DNA of 64,000 nt from Altererythrobacter sp. Root672 (GTDB taxonomy: Bacteria; Pseudomonadota; Alphaproteobacteria; Sphingomonadales; Sphingomonadaceae), in contig NZ_LMHH01000001.1 of assembly GCF_001427865.1 (NCBI RefSeq), forward strand, positions 2,170,001-2,234,000, written 5' to 3'. Under the pieces are notes generated by a model that searched no databases, was not told the DNA's origin, and saw only the letters and a list, made by a program, of their open reading frames with translations. A program made the position numbers and the translations under genes. Below are positions 18,330 through 26,965 of the stretch, one piece after another (within the stretch, counting starts at the first letter, position 1; the number at the start of each line of letters is the position of its first letter).

Positions 18330-19159
18330 GCTTCAGCTTCCACCACCTGACCCCCGGATTTTCGGAGGCCGTCCTTGCCCTGTCGCGGACCCCGTTGATC
18401 AAGCAGGTCAACGAGACGATCTGGATCTTCGCGGCGGTCGAGACGCTGCACCTGCTTTCGCTCGCCGTTCTCGGCGGGGCGGTCTTCGCGCTTAACCTGC
18501 GGCTTCTCGGGGTCGCGCTGCAGAACGCTTCCCCGCGCGAGGTGGAGCGCGCCACTCGGCCTTGGCTGTGGGGTGGCATTGTCGGCACGATCCTTACCGG
18601 GATCGCCATGGCCCTTGCCACTGCGGGCGGCCTGCTCGGTAGTGCCGCGTTCTTCGTGAAGATGGTCGCGCTCGTCGCGGCGATCCTGTTCAGCCTCGCG
18701 GTTTCCCGGCTGGTCCGCCAGGAGCCGACCGATCGCCGCGGCGTAGCCACAGCGCTTGCAGTCGCGGCCTTGGCATTGTGGGCCGGATCGATCCTGCTGT
18801 TAGCCTCGACCAGCGGCATCCGCGCGGGCGCCTTGCTCGTGGCGTTGGCCGGGTTCGGTTTGTTTGCGGCATTCGCCCAGCACTATCGCCGGCTCTACGT
18901 AATCGCCGTCGCCGTGATTGTCGGCGGCGGGCTTTTATTCGCAGAGCTTTGGCCGGCTGCACGCCAGGATGTGGCGGTTGCCCAGACGATCTACTTTGCC
19001 GCAGTCGGCGGGGCGTTGCTCGTCGCCTTGGGCGTGGCCCTGGCCGAGGCCCGTTCGCGAACCGAACCCGCTCCCGGCTTGCACCGCTTGCCCGCCTTCG
19101 CCTCGACCTTGGCCTGGGTATCGGTTGCCGCCGCGGGCCGCTGGATCGGATTTAGCTGA
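18326..19159 (+). CDS. DUF6644-like integral membrane protein, paralogue of its neighbour
   Basis: A 277-residue, strongly hydrophobic protein with about eight membrane segments. Its N-terminal half aligns by eye with the preceding protein: VETLHLLSLAVLGGAVFALN then LRLLG, versus EGAHVLTLMLFAGTILFVD then LRLLG. The C-terminal half adds extra segments absent from the first paralogue. Translation is coupled to the preceding gene by ATGA. Tandem paralogues suggest a heteromeric membrane complex. Function unknown. Confidence 0.65.
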   Translation: MSFSFHHLTPGFSEAVLALSRTPLIKQVNETIWIFAAVETLHLLSLAVLGGAVFALNLRLLGVALQNASPREVERATRPWLWGGIVGTILTGIAMALATAGGLLGSAAFFVKMVALVAAILFSLAVSRLVRQEPTDRRGVATALAVAALALWAGSILLLASTSGIRAGALLVALAGFGLFAAFAQHYRRLYVIAVAVIVGGGLLFAELWPAARQDVAVAQTIYFAAVGGALLVALGVALAEARSRTEPAPGLHRLPAFASTLAWVSVAAAGRWIGFS

Positions 19160-19174
19160 GGTCAGCCCAAGTCT

Positions 19175-19193
19175 ATATGCCGTTTTGGCATAT
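19175..19193. promoter_or_regulatory. Palindrome upstream of the rhodanese/SMP-30 gene
   Basis: ATATGCC (19175-19181) and GGCATAT (19187-19193) form a perfect 7-bp inverted repeat around GTTTT. It sits 16 bases after the membrane-protein stop and 75 bases before the next start. It could be an operator, or the stem of a weak terminator for the membrane pair; no T tract follows. Confidence 0.4.
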
Positions 19194-19240
19194 TAACATG
19201 CCAATGCATTCGTTCACGCTCGCATAGAAGCCAAATATAT

Positions 19241-19264
19241 CCCTCACACAAACGTAGATGAGGG
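19241..19264 (+). promoter_or_regulatory. Hairpin that may cover a ribosome binding site
   Basis: CCCTCA (19241-19246) is complementary to TGAGGG (19259-19264). The latter contains the Shine-Dalgarno-like GAGGG just before ATG 19269, so base pairing in the mRNA would hide the ribosome site. The stem is only 6 bp with a 12-nt loop, so this is a weak prediction. Confidence 0.25.
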
Positions 19265-19268
19265 TATA

Positions 19269-20615
19269 ATGCGTAAGATAGAAAAATCACTTAAGCGCAA
19301 ATGGTTCCTTACAGCAGCGCGAACAACGTTCACGCTTTTCGCTATCGGGGCATGGTCGACAGCTCTCATTACCTATCCGACGCTCTCTCAGGCGCAAACA
19401 ACTGCCGGAGCCGCTCAGACTGAGAACGAGTTCACCCGAGAACAGCTTGATCAGTTGCTGGCCGCGCCGGACAAAGTAACCTTCATCGACTTGCGCCGGG
19501 CAGACGAAATCGCCGCCATCGGCGGTCTGCCGGTCTATCTCAACATCCAGGTCTCCGAACTCGACCGCTTCCTGCCCTACATCCCGCGTGACCGGAGCGT
19601 GGTCACCGTCTCCAATCACGCCGGGCGGGCCAAGAGGGCGGCGAACTACCTTCGCTCCCAGGGCTATACGGTCACCGGCGTCGTGGGCGTCGAAAACTAC
19701 GCTGCCCAGGGCGGAACGCTATACGGCAAGCTGTTTGCCACCCCCGCCATCGACGGCGTCGTTGCCGCGGGCACCCGCGTCGAGGTTATACGCGAAGGGT
19801 TCGACGGGACCGAAGGTCCGGTCGCACTGACCGACGGCTCGATCATCTTCACCGAGAACCGCGCAGACCGCATCGTCCGGATTGCGCCGGACAACTCGGT
19901 ATCGACCTATCTCGAGAAGACCGGCGGGGCGAACTCGCTCGCGATCGGTGCGAAGGGTGAACTACTCGCCGTCCAAACCGCCAAGCCAGGCGTCGCGCAA
20001 CTGCAGCCTGCGAGCAACGTCCTCGCGGCTGCCTACTCGGGCAAGCCGTTCAACCGGCCCAACGATCTGGCGCTCGCCCGGACCGGCAACATCTACTTCT
20101 CGGATCCCGGCGCTCCGCTCGCGGCCGGGACTCCTGCTCCCGCCGTTCCGGCAAAGACCGGCCTCTACTGGCTCAATCCCCGCGGACAGGTGAAGCTGAT
20201 CACCGACGACATCCGCCGCCCCAACGGCGTCGCGCTGAGCCCGGACGAGAAGACCCTCTACGTCGCCAACACCTGGGGCGAGAACCTGATCGCCTTCAAC
20301 GTGCAGCCTGACGGAAGCCTTGCCGGTCGGCATGACTTCGCCAAGCTCGCCGGGTTCCGCAACGCCCCCGAAGGTCCCACCAGCGGAGCGGACGGCATCG
20401 CGGTCGACGCATCAGGCCGCGTCTATGTCGCGACCAGCGCCGGGGTCGAGGTTTTCTCGCCCGAAGGAACCGCACTCGGCGTCATCGCGCTGCCGAAGCA
20501 GCCGCAGAACCTGGCCTTTGGGGGAGCCGATCACTCGCAGCTCTACGTGGTCGGGCGTGGCTCGGTCTACCGCATCAAGACGCTGACCAAGGGCGTCGAC
20601 CGGCCCGGCAAATAG
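19269..20615 (+). CDS. Rhodanese-like domain fused to SMP-30/gluconolactonase beta-propeller
   Basis: A 448-residue exported protein. A signal or anchor segment (about 12-42, ending at LSQAQ) is followed by a rhodanese-like domain (about 55-145) and an SMP-30/SGL-type propeller (about 160-440, with EGPVALTDGSIIFTEN, FNRPNDLALARTGNIYFSDP and RRPNGVALSPDEKTLYVANT). In the rhodanese loop the catalytic Cys is replaced by Ser115 (TVSNHAGRA), so sulfur transfer is unlikely. SMP-30 metal ligands (Glu in the EGP motif, Asn-Asp, Asp) appear kept, so a lactonase activity in the periplasm is plausible. It leads the receptor gene that follows after 42 bases. Confidence 0.82.
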   Translation: MRKIEKSLKRKWFLTAARTTFTLFAIGAWSTALITYPTLSQAQTTAGAAQTENEFTREQLDQLLAAPDKVTFIDLRRADEIAAIGGLPVYLNIQVSELDRFLPYIPRDRSVVTVSNHAGRAKRAANYLRSQGYTVTGVVGVENYAAQGGTLYGKLFATPAIDGVVAAGTRVEVIREGFDGTEGPVALTDGSIIFTENRADRIVRIAPDNSVSTYLEKTGGANSLAIGAKGELLAVQTAKPGVAQLQPASNVLAAAYSGKPFNRPNDLALARTGNIYFSDPGAPLAAGTPAPAVPAKTGLYWLNPRGQVKLITDDIRRPNGVALSPDEKTLYVANTWGENLIAFNVQPDGSLAGRHDFAKLAGFRNAPEGPTSGADGIAVDASGRVYVATSAGVEVFSPEGTALGVIALPKQPQNLAFGGADHSQLYVVGRGSVYRIKTLTKGVDRPGK

Positions 20616-20657
20616 CCTCGGCCCCGCTCTCATCCCGCCCAGAAAGATAATAAGATC

Positions 20658-23123
20658 ATGAAAAACAATAATCATCTGTCCGGCGCCTCGCGCCGGCCTC
20701 TCGCTCGCGCGTCCTGGCTGGCCAGCGCCGCCGCTCTCGCCGCGATTCTCCCGCAGGCGGCGTTTGCTGCCGAGGAGACCGCCGAGGCGGCTAGCGCCGA
20801 AGCCCCTGCCACAACCGTCAGCGAAGCCTCGCAAGGCGACATCATCATCGTCACCGCGCGCAACCGCGAAGAGTCGCTCGTCGACGTGCCGATCCCGATC
20901 TCGGTCATCAGCTCGGCAACGCTCGAGCAGCAGCATGTCTTTACTCTCGCGGATATCACCCAGCGTGCGCCGGGTCTGACTGCCACCACGCCCAACGCTC
21001 GCCGCACCGGCGTGTCGCTGCGCGGCATCGGCAAGACCAGCGGCAACGACAACATGGAAGCCGCCGTCGGCGTGATCGTCGATGACGTGTTCCTCGACCA
21101 CGTGGGCATGACCTACCAGGACTTCACCGACCTCTCCCAGGTCGAGATCCTGCGCGGTCCGCAGGGCACACTGCTGGGCAAGAACACCTCGCTCGGCGTG
21201 ATCAAGTACACCAGCAAGCTGCCCTCGTTCACACCTGAAGGCACGCTGGAAGTCGAAGGCGGCCTCGACCGCAGCACCTTCAAGGCGCGGGGCTCGTTCT
21301 CCGACGCGCTGGTCGAAGACCTGCTCGCGTTCCGTGCCTCGTTCTTCTACGACAACCAAGCCGGCGACATCCTCAACATCAACCCTGCGGTCGGGGGCCG
21401 TTGGCACGAACAGAACCGCTGGGGTGGGCGCCTCCAGCTGCTGCTAGAGCCGAGCGACAACTTCTCGCTCCGCCTCAACGTCGATGGCGCAGAGACCAAC
21501 GAGCGCAGCAACACCAAGCCGTTCATGGTCGACCCGGCGACGCTCAACGACGGCTCGGTGCGCACCACCACCTACTCGACCCGCCTCGCCCGCAACTACT
21601 TCCAGCCCTACACCCCGATCATCGGGTCGTGGGACACGATCGACATCGACGAAGCCCTGCCGCTGATCACGCGCAACTACGGCGCCTCGCTGATCGCGAC
21701 CTGGGACATCGGCGAGGTCGAGATCAAGTCGATCACCGCTGGACGCTGGTTCCACTTCGACGCGACAAACGACCAAGAGCAGACCCGCTTCCCGATCTCC
21801 CGCAGCGGTTCGCTGGTGAACACCGAGCAGTTCTCGCAGGAGTTCCGCTTCACTGGCGATATTACCGACACGATCGACTACCAGGCCGGCCTCTACCTGA
21901 TGCGGATCGAGACCGACACCAACGGTCGCAGCCGCTTCGGACGTGACGCCGGTGCCTTTTTCGCCACCAACGCACAGTACAACACGCTGAACAACCCGGC
22001 CGGCTGGGTGCTGTTGCAGGATGCGCTCGAGAACACCCAGAGCATCAGCAACCAGCACCCGATCTCCAACAGCCAGGCAGCATTCGCCCAGGCCAACTGG
22101 GAGATCACCGACCGGGCCAGCCTGACCGCGGGCCTTCGCTACACTCGCGAGCAGAAGACCAGCACGACCACGCGCACGATCGGCACCCAGGACGGAACAC
22201 CGCTCGTCTCGACTGGCAATGCCACCGCCGACGCGATCCGCGCAGCGCAGCTGCAGACGCCGTTCGCGACCATCCTCGGCGATCCGATCGACGCCGGCGC
22301 TTTCGCATGGCTGGTCAACCCGAGCTACAAGATCACCGACGACGTGCTGTTCTATGCTTCGGCCAGCGGCGGCGGCAAATCGGGAGCGGTCGCGTTCGAC
22401 AACAACGGTACCCGCCGCAACGTCGCTCCTGAAAAGACCACCGACTTCGAGCTGGGCGTGAAGGGCCAGTTCTTCGACAACGTCCTGTGGGTCAGCGCCA
22501 ACCTCTACTACACCAAGGTTCGCGACTATCAGGCCGTCACCAGCATCGCCGATGCCAACTCCTCGACGGGGTTCAGCTCGGTCCTGGGCAACATCCCCGG
22601 GATCCGCGCCCAGGGCATCGAGGTCGACGGCACGCTGACTCCGTTCGAAGGGCTGACGATCAACTTCGGCGGAGCCTACAACGACGCGGTCTACACCGAC
22701 TGGGCCAACGCCACCTGCCCGCGCTCCTTCCCGACGACCATTCCGACTTGCGACAACACCGGCAAGCAGATCGTCGGTGCGCCCAAGTGGGTCGGCATCA
22801 TCGGCTTCAACTTCGAACGTGAAGTCGGCTCTTCGGGCGTGTCGTTCTACGCCTATGCCAACGACACCTACCGTACGAAGCATAACCTGGAGCAGCTGCT
22901 TTCACCGTACGGCTGGCAGGACTCCTACCATCTGACCGACGCAGGCATCGGCATCATCACCGAGATCGCCGGCGCCCGCACCCAGATCGGCATTGCCGCC
23001 AAGAACCTGTTCGACGTCCAGTACACGACCAGCATCAACGATTTCAGCAACAACGCACCGGTTGGCTACGATGGCATCGGCCCCAGCCGCACGATCAACG
23101 CTGTTGTCCGAGCGACCTTCTGA
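20658..23123 (+). CDS. TonB-dependent receptor
   Basis: An 821-residue outer-membrane receptor. Signal peptide to about residue 37 (LPQAAFAAEE), TonB box region (GDIIIVTARNREESLVDVPI, about 69-88), plug domain with RGIGKTSGN and VEILRGPQGTLLGKN, then a 22-strand-type barrel ending in NAVVRATF with a C-terminal Phe. It belongs to the large sphingomonad group of receptors for plant- or aromatic-derived substrates, not the siderophore group. ATG 20658 follows AGAAAGATAATAAGATC. It is followed within 11 bases by the DUF6152 gene. Substrate unknown. Confidence 0.92.
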   Translation: MKNNNHLSGASRRPLARASWLASAAALAAILPQAAFAAEETAEAASAEAPATTVSEASQGDIIIVTARNREESLVDVPIPISVISSATLEQQHVFTLADITQRAPGLTATTPNARRTGVSLRGIGKTSGNDNMEAAVGVIVDDVFLDHVGMTYQDFTDLSQVEILRGPQGTLLGKNTSLGVIKYTSKLPSFTPEGTLEVEGGLDRSTFKARGSFSDALVEDLLAFRASFFYDNQAGDILNINPAVGGRWHEQNRWGGRLQLLLEPSDNFSLRLNVDGAETNERSNTKPFMVDPATLNDGSVRTTTYSTRLARNYFQPYTPIIGSWDTIDIDEALPLITRNYGASLIATWDIGEVEIKSITAGRWFHFDATNDQEQTRFPISRSGSLVNTEQFSQEFRFTGDITDTIDYQAGLYLMRIETDTNGRSRFGRDAGAFFATNAQYNTLNNPAGWVLLQDALENTQSISNQHPISNSQAAFAQANWEITDRASLTAGLRYTREQKTSTTTRTIGTQDGTPLVSTGNATADAIRAAQLQTPFATILGDPIDAGAFAWLVNPSYKITDDVLFYASASGGGKSGAVAFDNNGTRRNVAPEKTTDFELGVKGQFFDNVLWVSANLYYTKVRDYQAVTSIADANSSTGFSSVLGNIPGIRAQGIEVDGTLTPFEGLTINFGGAYNDAVYTDWANATCPRSFPTTIPTCDNTGKQIVGAPKWVGIIGFNFEREVGSSGVSFYAYANDTYRTKHNLEQLLSPYGWQDSYHLTDAGIGIITEIAGARTQIGIAAKNLFDVQYTTSINDFSNNAPVGYDGIGPSRTINAVVRATF

Positions 23124-23134
23124 GGAGCACCCCT

Positions 23135-23554
23135 ATGAAAACGCGTTTGCACTTATCCCTCGCGGGCTTTGCATTGGCTGCGGTTGGAGCTGGGTTTTCA
23201 ATACCCAGCCTGGCCCACCACGCTTTCGCCGCGGAGTTCGACTCTTCCAAGCCGCTCGTCATCCAAGGCGCGGTCACCAAGGTCCGGTTGGTCAATCCGC
23301 ACAGCTGGATCTACCTCGACGTGAAGAATCGCGACGGCTCGGTCACAAACTGGGGCTTCGAGTTCGGAACGCCCAGTTCGCTGAAGGCCAGCGGCCTGAC
23401 ACGCGCGGACGTGGCCGTGGGCACCAAGGTCAAGATCGCGGGCTTCCGGGCCAAGAACGGAGGCGCCTTCGGCTATGCCGGGGCGCTCGCTCTTCCGGAT
23501 GGCCGCAAGATCAAGACCGGCGGCGCGCCTGACGCTCCGACCCCGTCGTTCTGA
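23135..23554 (+). CDS. DUF6152 family secreted protein
   Basis: A 139-residue exported protein: signal peptide ending at PSLAHHAF, then the DUF6152 pattern AHHAFAAEFDSSKPL, VTKVRLVNPHSWIYLDV and a final LPDGRKIKTGG. A second copy lies at 43726-44139 (HHSFAMFDNSRSITLHG, WTNPHAYLEVD). The conserved His-His after the signal cleavage site could bind a metal once the signal is removed; this is an inference. The stop overlaps the next start by one base (TGATG). Confidence 0.8.
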   Translation: MKTRLHLSLAGFALAAVGAGFSIPSLAHHAFAAEFDSSKPLVIQGAVTKVRLVNPHSWIYLDVKNRDGSVTNWGFEFGTPSSLKASGLTRADVAVGTKVKIAGFRAKNGGAFGYAGALALPDGRKIKTGGAPDAPTPSF

Positions 23555-24348
23555 TGCTGCAAGTCCTCAAACGCAGCAGCCGCGGGCTGCTGGCCGCGGC
23601 TGCTCTGGCGACCGTCACGCTGACCGCCGGCCCGATCCAGGCGCAGGATCCCGTCGCAATACCTCGGCTGGCCAGCGGCAAGCCGGACTTCTCGGGGATT
23701 TGGCAGACTCTCAGCGAGGCGGACTACGACCTCGAACCGCATGCCGGACGGCGCGATGCGCCGCCGGGGCCGGGCGTGGTGGAAGGCGGGGCAATCCCCT
23801 ACCTTCCGGGCGCCCAGGAACAACGGGCGCGCAACTTCGAGGCGCGGGCCAAGGAAGATCCTCGGCTCAAGTGCTGGGTGCTCGGCGTGCCGCGCGGGGT
23901 TTACTACCCGGCGCCGTTCCAGATCTTCCAGCGCGACAACGACGTGACCCTGGTCCACCAGCTCGGGAATCAGGTCCGCACCATCGTTACCAACGGATCG
24001 GACCACCCGGAGGAGAAGCAGCAGGAGTTCTGGCTCGGCGATTCTCGCGGGCACTGGGAAGGCGACACGCTCGTCGTCGACGTAGCCGACTTCAACCCGG
24101 AGACCTGGCTCGACCGGGCCGGCAACTACCACAGCGAAGAACTGCATGTGGTCGAGCGCTGGCGCTTCGTCGATCCCGACACGATCGCCTATTCGGCCAC
24201 GCTCGACGACCCGAAGGTCTACAGCAAGCCGTGGACGATCGACGTGCTGCTGCACCGTCGGCGCGATGCCAACTTCCAGCTCATCGAGGATTACTGCTTC
24301 ACGCTTCAGTACGAGCAGTACTACCCGCACCATAAGGACGGACAATGA
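23554..24348 (+). CDS. Secreted protein of unknown function with HWEG motif (copy 1)
   Basis: A 264-residue exported protein (signal peptide to about residue 31). Conserved elements are GKPDFSGIWQ near 42-51, a Cys followed by a G-V-P turn (KCWVLGVPRG, about 106-115), FQIFQ, and WLGDSRGHWEGDTLVVDV (about 160-177). I do not recognise a named enzyme family. The same elements appear in the next gene and at 44159-44884. Start overlaps the DUF6152 stop by one base, and its own stop overlaps the next start as ATGA. Confidence 0.75.
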   Translation: MLQVLKRSSRGLLAAAALATVTLTAGPIQAQDPVAIPRLASGKPDFSGIWQTLSEADYDLEPHAGRRDAPPGPGVVEGGAIPYLPGAQEQRARNFEARAKEDPRLKCWVLGVPRGVYYPAPFQIFQRDNDVTLVHQLGNQVRTIVTNGSDHPEEKQQEFWLGDSRGHWEGDTLVVDVADFNPETWLDRAGNYHSEELHVVERWRFVDPDTIAYSATLDDPKVYSKPWTIDVLLHRRRDANFQLIEDYCFTLQYEQYYPHHKDGQ

Positions 24349-25328
24349 TCGCTCGCCGAACTCTCGCGGCCGCGCTCCTGCTGACGGTCGGTACCCTGCC
24401 GCAAATCGCGCTGGCCCAGCAGCCCGCCGCCACGACACCCCAGCCAACGGCACCAGGGATCCGCTGGAGCAAGGAAGTCGTCCCGATCGCCTCAGGCGAG
24501 TGGACCGGCCCCCGGCTCGCCGATGGTCAGCCCGACGTGCAAGGCTTCTGGTCGAACACGATCTCGAACCACAGCAACTTCACCGATCCCCAGGCCGGGC
24601 CTCCCGGAGAGCCCTCTGGCACGGCGAAGCTCCCGCGCGATCAACGGGCACCCAGCCGGGTGTCCGACCCCGCAGATGGTGAGATCCCCTACCGGCCCGA
24701 AGCGCGGGCGTTGCAGGCTGACTTCGCGCGTAACTTCGCCAATCCGACCAAGCCGGAATACATAGAACCGCTCGCCCGCTGCGCGCCGGCCGGCGTACCC
24801 AAATCGTTCATGTGGCACGGCTACGAGCTGCGGCAATATCCGGGCTACGTCGTGCTGCTGTTCGATTCCGGCACGCGGATCATCCGTCTCGAAGACGGCC
24901 CGCCCCTCGCCGACAGCATCAAGCTGTGGAACGGCGATTCCCGTGGGCATTGGGAAGGCAACACCCTGGTCGTCAGCGTGCGCAACAACAACGGCAAGGC
25001 CCTGTTCGGCCGCTACGGCGACTTCATGAGCGAGAACGGCACGGTGGAGGAGCGCTACGTCTTCGATCCCGAAGGCAAGCGCTTCAACTACGTCGCCACG
25101 TTCACCGATCCCACGGTCTACACTCGGCCCTGGACAGCGACCATTCCCAACCGCCGCTATACCGACGCCGACGAGCCCGATGGCTGGCACTACGACGTCC
25201 AGCCGGTGAACATCGCAAGCGATACGCCGCGCTACGAACATCACGAACGGATCTGCGTCGAGAACAACGGTCCCTTCGGTGGCGGCGCCGTGGGCGTTCC
25301 GTTCGACGGAGCCGTGATCGCACGCTGA
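24345..25328 (+). CDS. Secreted protein of unknown function with HWEG motif (copy 2)
   Basis: A 327-residue exported protein (signal peptide to about residue 25, ending ALAQQ). It shares with the previous gene GQPDVQGFWSN (about 61-71), ARCAPAGVPK (about 144-153) and WNGDSRGHWEGNTLVVSV (about 195-212), followed by a tail with DPTVYTRPWT like KVYSKPWT in copy 1. The tandem pair probably arose by duplication. Last gene of the run, closed by a strong terminator. Function unknown. Confidence 0.75.
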   Translation: MIARRTLAAALLLTVGTLPQIALAQQPAATTPQPTAPGIRWSKEVVPIASGEWTGPRLADGQPDVQGFWSNTISNHSNFTDPQAGPPGEPSGTAKLPRDQRAPSRVSDPADGEIPYRPEARALQADFARNFANPTKPEYIEPLARCAPAGVPKSFMWHGYELRQYPGYVVLLFDSGTRIIRLEDGPPLADSIKLWNGDSRGHWEGNTLVVSVRNNNGKALFGRYGDFMSENGTVEERYVFDPEGKRFNYVATFTDPTVYTRPWTATIPNRRYTDADEPDGWHYDVQPVNIASDTPRYEHHERICVENNGPFGGGAVGVPFDGAVIAR

Positions 25329-25404
25329 AGTCAGGACTTTCCCCGGATCCGGCCCGCCTGAGTTTCCTCAAGGCATCCTCTCTCCCAGCCGGATTCGTAC
25401 TTAG

Positions 25405-25439
25405 GCGGGGCTCCGTTTCGACGGAGCCCCGCTCTTTTT
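25405..25439 (+). terminator. Rho-independent terminator of the DUF6152/HWEG operon
   Basis: GCGGGGCTCCGT (25405-25416) and ACGGAGCCCCGC (25421-25432) form a perfect 12-bp stem closed by a TTCG tetraloop, followed by TCTTTTT. It lies 76 bases after the last gene of the operon and faces the convergent sorB end. Confidence 0.92.
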
Positions 25440-25460
25440 ATTCATGCTGGATCGAGGTTG

Positions 25461-25772
25461 TTACCCGAACTTGCGGGCCAGGACCGCGGCGACCGCGTCG
25501 GCGTCCTCAGGCGTCAGGGGAGCCTTGTAGACGTTGACCATCTTGGTCACCGAGTCTTTCCAGAACTGCGCCCCTTTGCCGCGCGGCTGGGTGACGATGT
25601 AGTCGAGCGAGTGGCAGCTCGAGCAATTGTTGACCACGACCTCGGCGTCGGGTTCGGCAAGCTCTGTCGGCGTGTCGCCGATCGGGGACTCGAAAGTCAC
25701 CGGCTGGGCGACCGTTGCGATGCTTAGGACGAACGTACCGGCCCCAAACAGGGTGGCGACGGGGCGGATCAT
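25461..25772 (-). CDS. sorB: Sulfite dehydrogenase cytochrome c subunit (SorB-like)
   Basis: A 103-residue exported c-type cytochrome: signal peptide (about 1-23), heme-binding CSSCH near residue 50, and a Met that can serve as sixth ligand (TKMVNVYKAPLTPEDADAV). It accepts electrons from SorA in the periplasm. ATG 25772 overlaps the sorA stop as ATGA; the longer frame to 25922 lies inside sorA. The assignment rests on the small size and the overlap with a sulfite-oxidase gene. Confidence 0.85.
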   Translation of the reverse strand: MIRPVATLFGAGTFVLSIATVAQPVTFESPIGDTPTELAEPDAEVVVNNCSSCHSLDYIVTQPRGKGAQFWKDSVTKMVNVYKAPLTPEDADAVAAVLARKFG

Positions 25773-26965
25773 GCAACCTCCAGGGTCAGGGTCTCGACGA
25801 CGTTGCGCATGTAGCCGGCGGGTTGCCACAGCGGATCTAGCGGCTGCGTTGCGCCGGTCTGGCTGTACGCGCGCACCTTGATCGGATGACGGCCCTTTCC
25901 GAGCTTCGAGCCCAGTCGCCACTCGCGGAACGAATAGCGGCCCAGGTCCTCGCCCAACCGGGCTTCCTGCCAGGTCGCGCCGTCGTCGGTGGAAACCAGG
26001 ACCCGCGCGACACCTTCGCCGCCACTGAAGGCGATCCCCTTGAGTTCAATGTTGCCTGTGCCGGGTACCACTTGGCCATCCCGGTGGCTGGTAACGAACG
26101 AACGGACGTTGAGGCGGCTGATGGGCCGGGTCTTGTCCGGCTTGCCGCCGGGTTCGACACAGGCACAGTCGTTGTCGGGCACGCGGTAAGCGGTCTTCAT
26201 CCAGTAGCCGTCGTAGACGCCTCCGACGACGTTGATCTCATTGAGATGCTTGATCCAGTACGTGCCATAATAGCCCGGCACCACCAGCCGCAGCGGGAAG
26301 CCGTTGAGGAACGGCAGATCGGCGCCGTTCATCGCAAACGCGACCAGCACCTCCCCATCGCGCGCATGATCGAGGTCGAGCGCTTTCACGAAGTCCGGGA
26401 TGGTTTCGAGCGGTGGCTTGTCGAGGCCGTTGAAGGTCACCTGCCCCGCCCCGGCCTTGACCCCCGCACGGTCGAGCAGGGCCTTCAGCGGTACCCCGGT
26501 CCAGCGGGCGTTGCCCATGGCGCCATTACCCAGCTGCCCACCGCCGACGCGCGGCTCGAAGAAGCCACGGCTGTTGCCCGAGCATTGGTTGACCGCGACG
26601 ATCTCCTGGACCGGGAAGCCCGTCTTCAGATCTGCCAGCGACAACGTCAGCGGGGTGTCGACCAGCCCGCCAATGGTCAGCCGATAGGTCGCAGGATCGA
26701 TCGAACTGGGCAGGCCGGAAAGGTGGTAACGGACGAAGAACACGTCGTTCGGCGTCAGGACCCCCTCGTTGAATATCTCGAACGGGGTTTCCAGCTGCGG
26801 CGGGCGCGCCGTCAGCCCGATCAGCGGGCGCTTCTGGGGTAACTGGACCAGCGGACGTTCGCCATTCGCGAAAGGCTGGATGATGCGATCCTGGGCGAGT
26901 GCGCGGGCTGACAGGATCGATGCTGCCGCCCCGACGAGAAAGCCCCGCCGTTGTACGAATGTCAT
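25769..26965 (-). CDS. sorA: Periplasmic sulfite dehydrogenase molybdopterin subunit (SorA-like)
   Basis: A 398-residue sulfite-oxidase-fold protein. N-terminus FVQRRGFLVGAAASIL is a twin-arginine signal, as expected for export of a folded molybdoenzyme. The Mo-binding Cys is in VAVNQCSGNSRG (about residue 128); a C-terminal dimerisation domain holds GEGVARVLVSTDDGATW. It oxidises sulfite to sulfate, passing electrons to the adjacent cytochrome. Its start overlaps the regulator's stop (ATGA) and its stop overlaps sorB (ATGA). Reductase-type MsrP is less likely because it lacks a cytochrome c partner. Confidence 0.87.
   Translation of the reverse strand: MTFVQRRGFLVGAAASILSARALAQDRIIQPFANGERPLVQLPQKRPLIGLTARPPQLETPFEIFNEGVLTPNDVFFVRYHLSGLPSSIDPATYRLTIGGLVDTPLTLSLADLKTGFPVQEIVAVNQCSGNSRGFFEPRVGGGQLGNGAMGNARWTGVPLKALLDRAGVKAGAGQVTFNGLDKPPLETIPDFVKALDLDHARDGEVLVAFAMNGADLPFLNGFPLRLVVPGYYGTYWIKHLNEINVVGGVYDGYWMKTAYRVPDNDCACVEPGGKPDKTRPISRLNVRSFVTSHRDGQVVPGTGNIELKGIAFSGGEGVARVLVSTDDGATWQEARLGEDLGRYSFREWRLGSKLGKGRHPIKVRAYSQTGATQPLDPLWQPAGYMRNVVETLTLEVA

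Noticed and set aside
21444-22883. 479-codon minus-strand frame antisense to the TonB receptor
   Set aside because: Shadow of a high-GC receptor gene with no start signal or domain.
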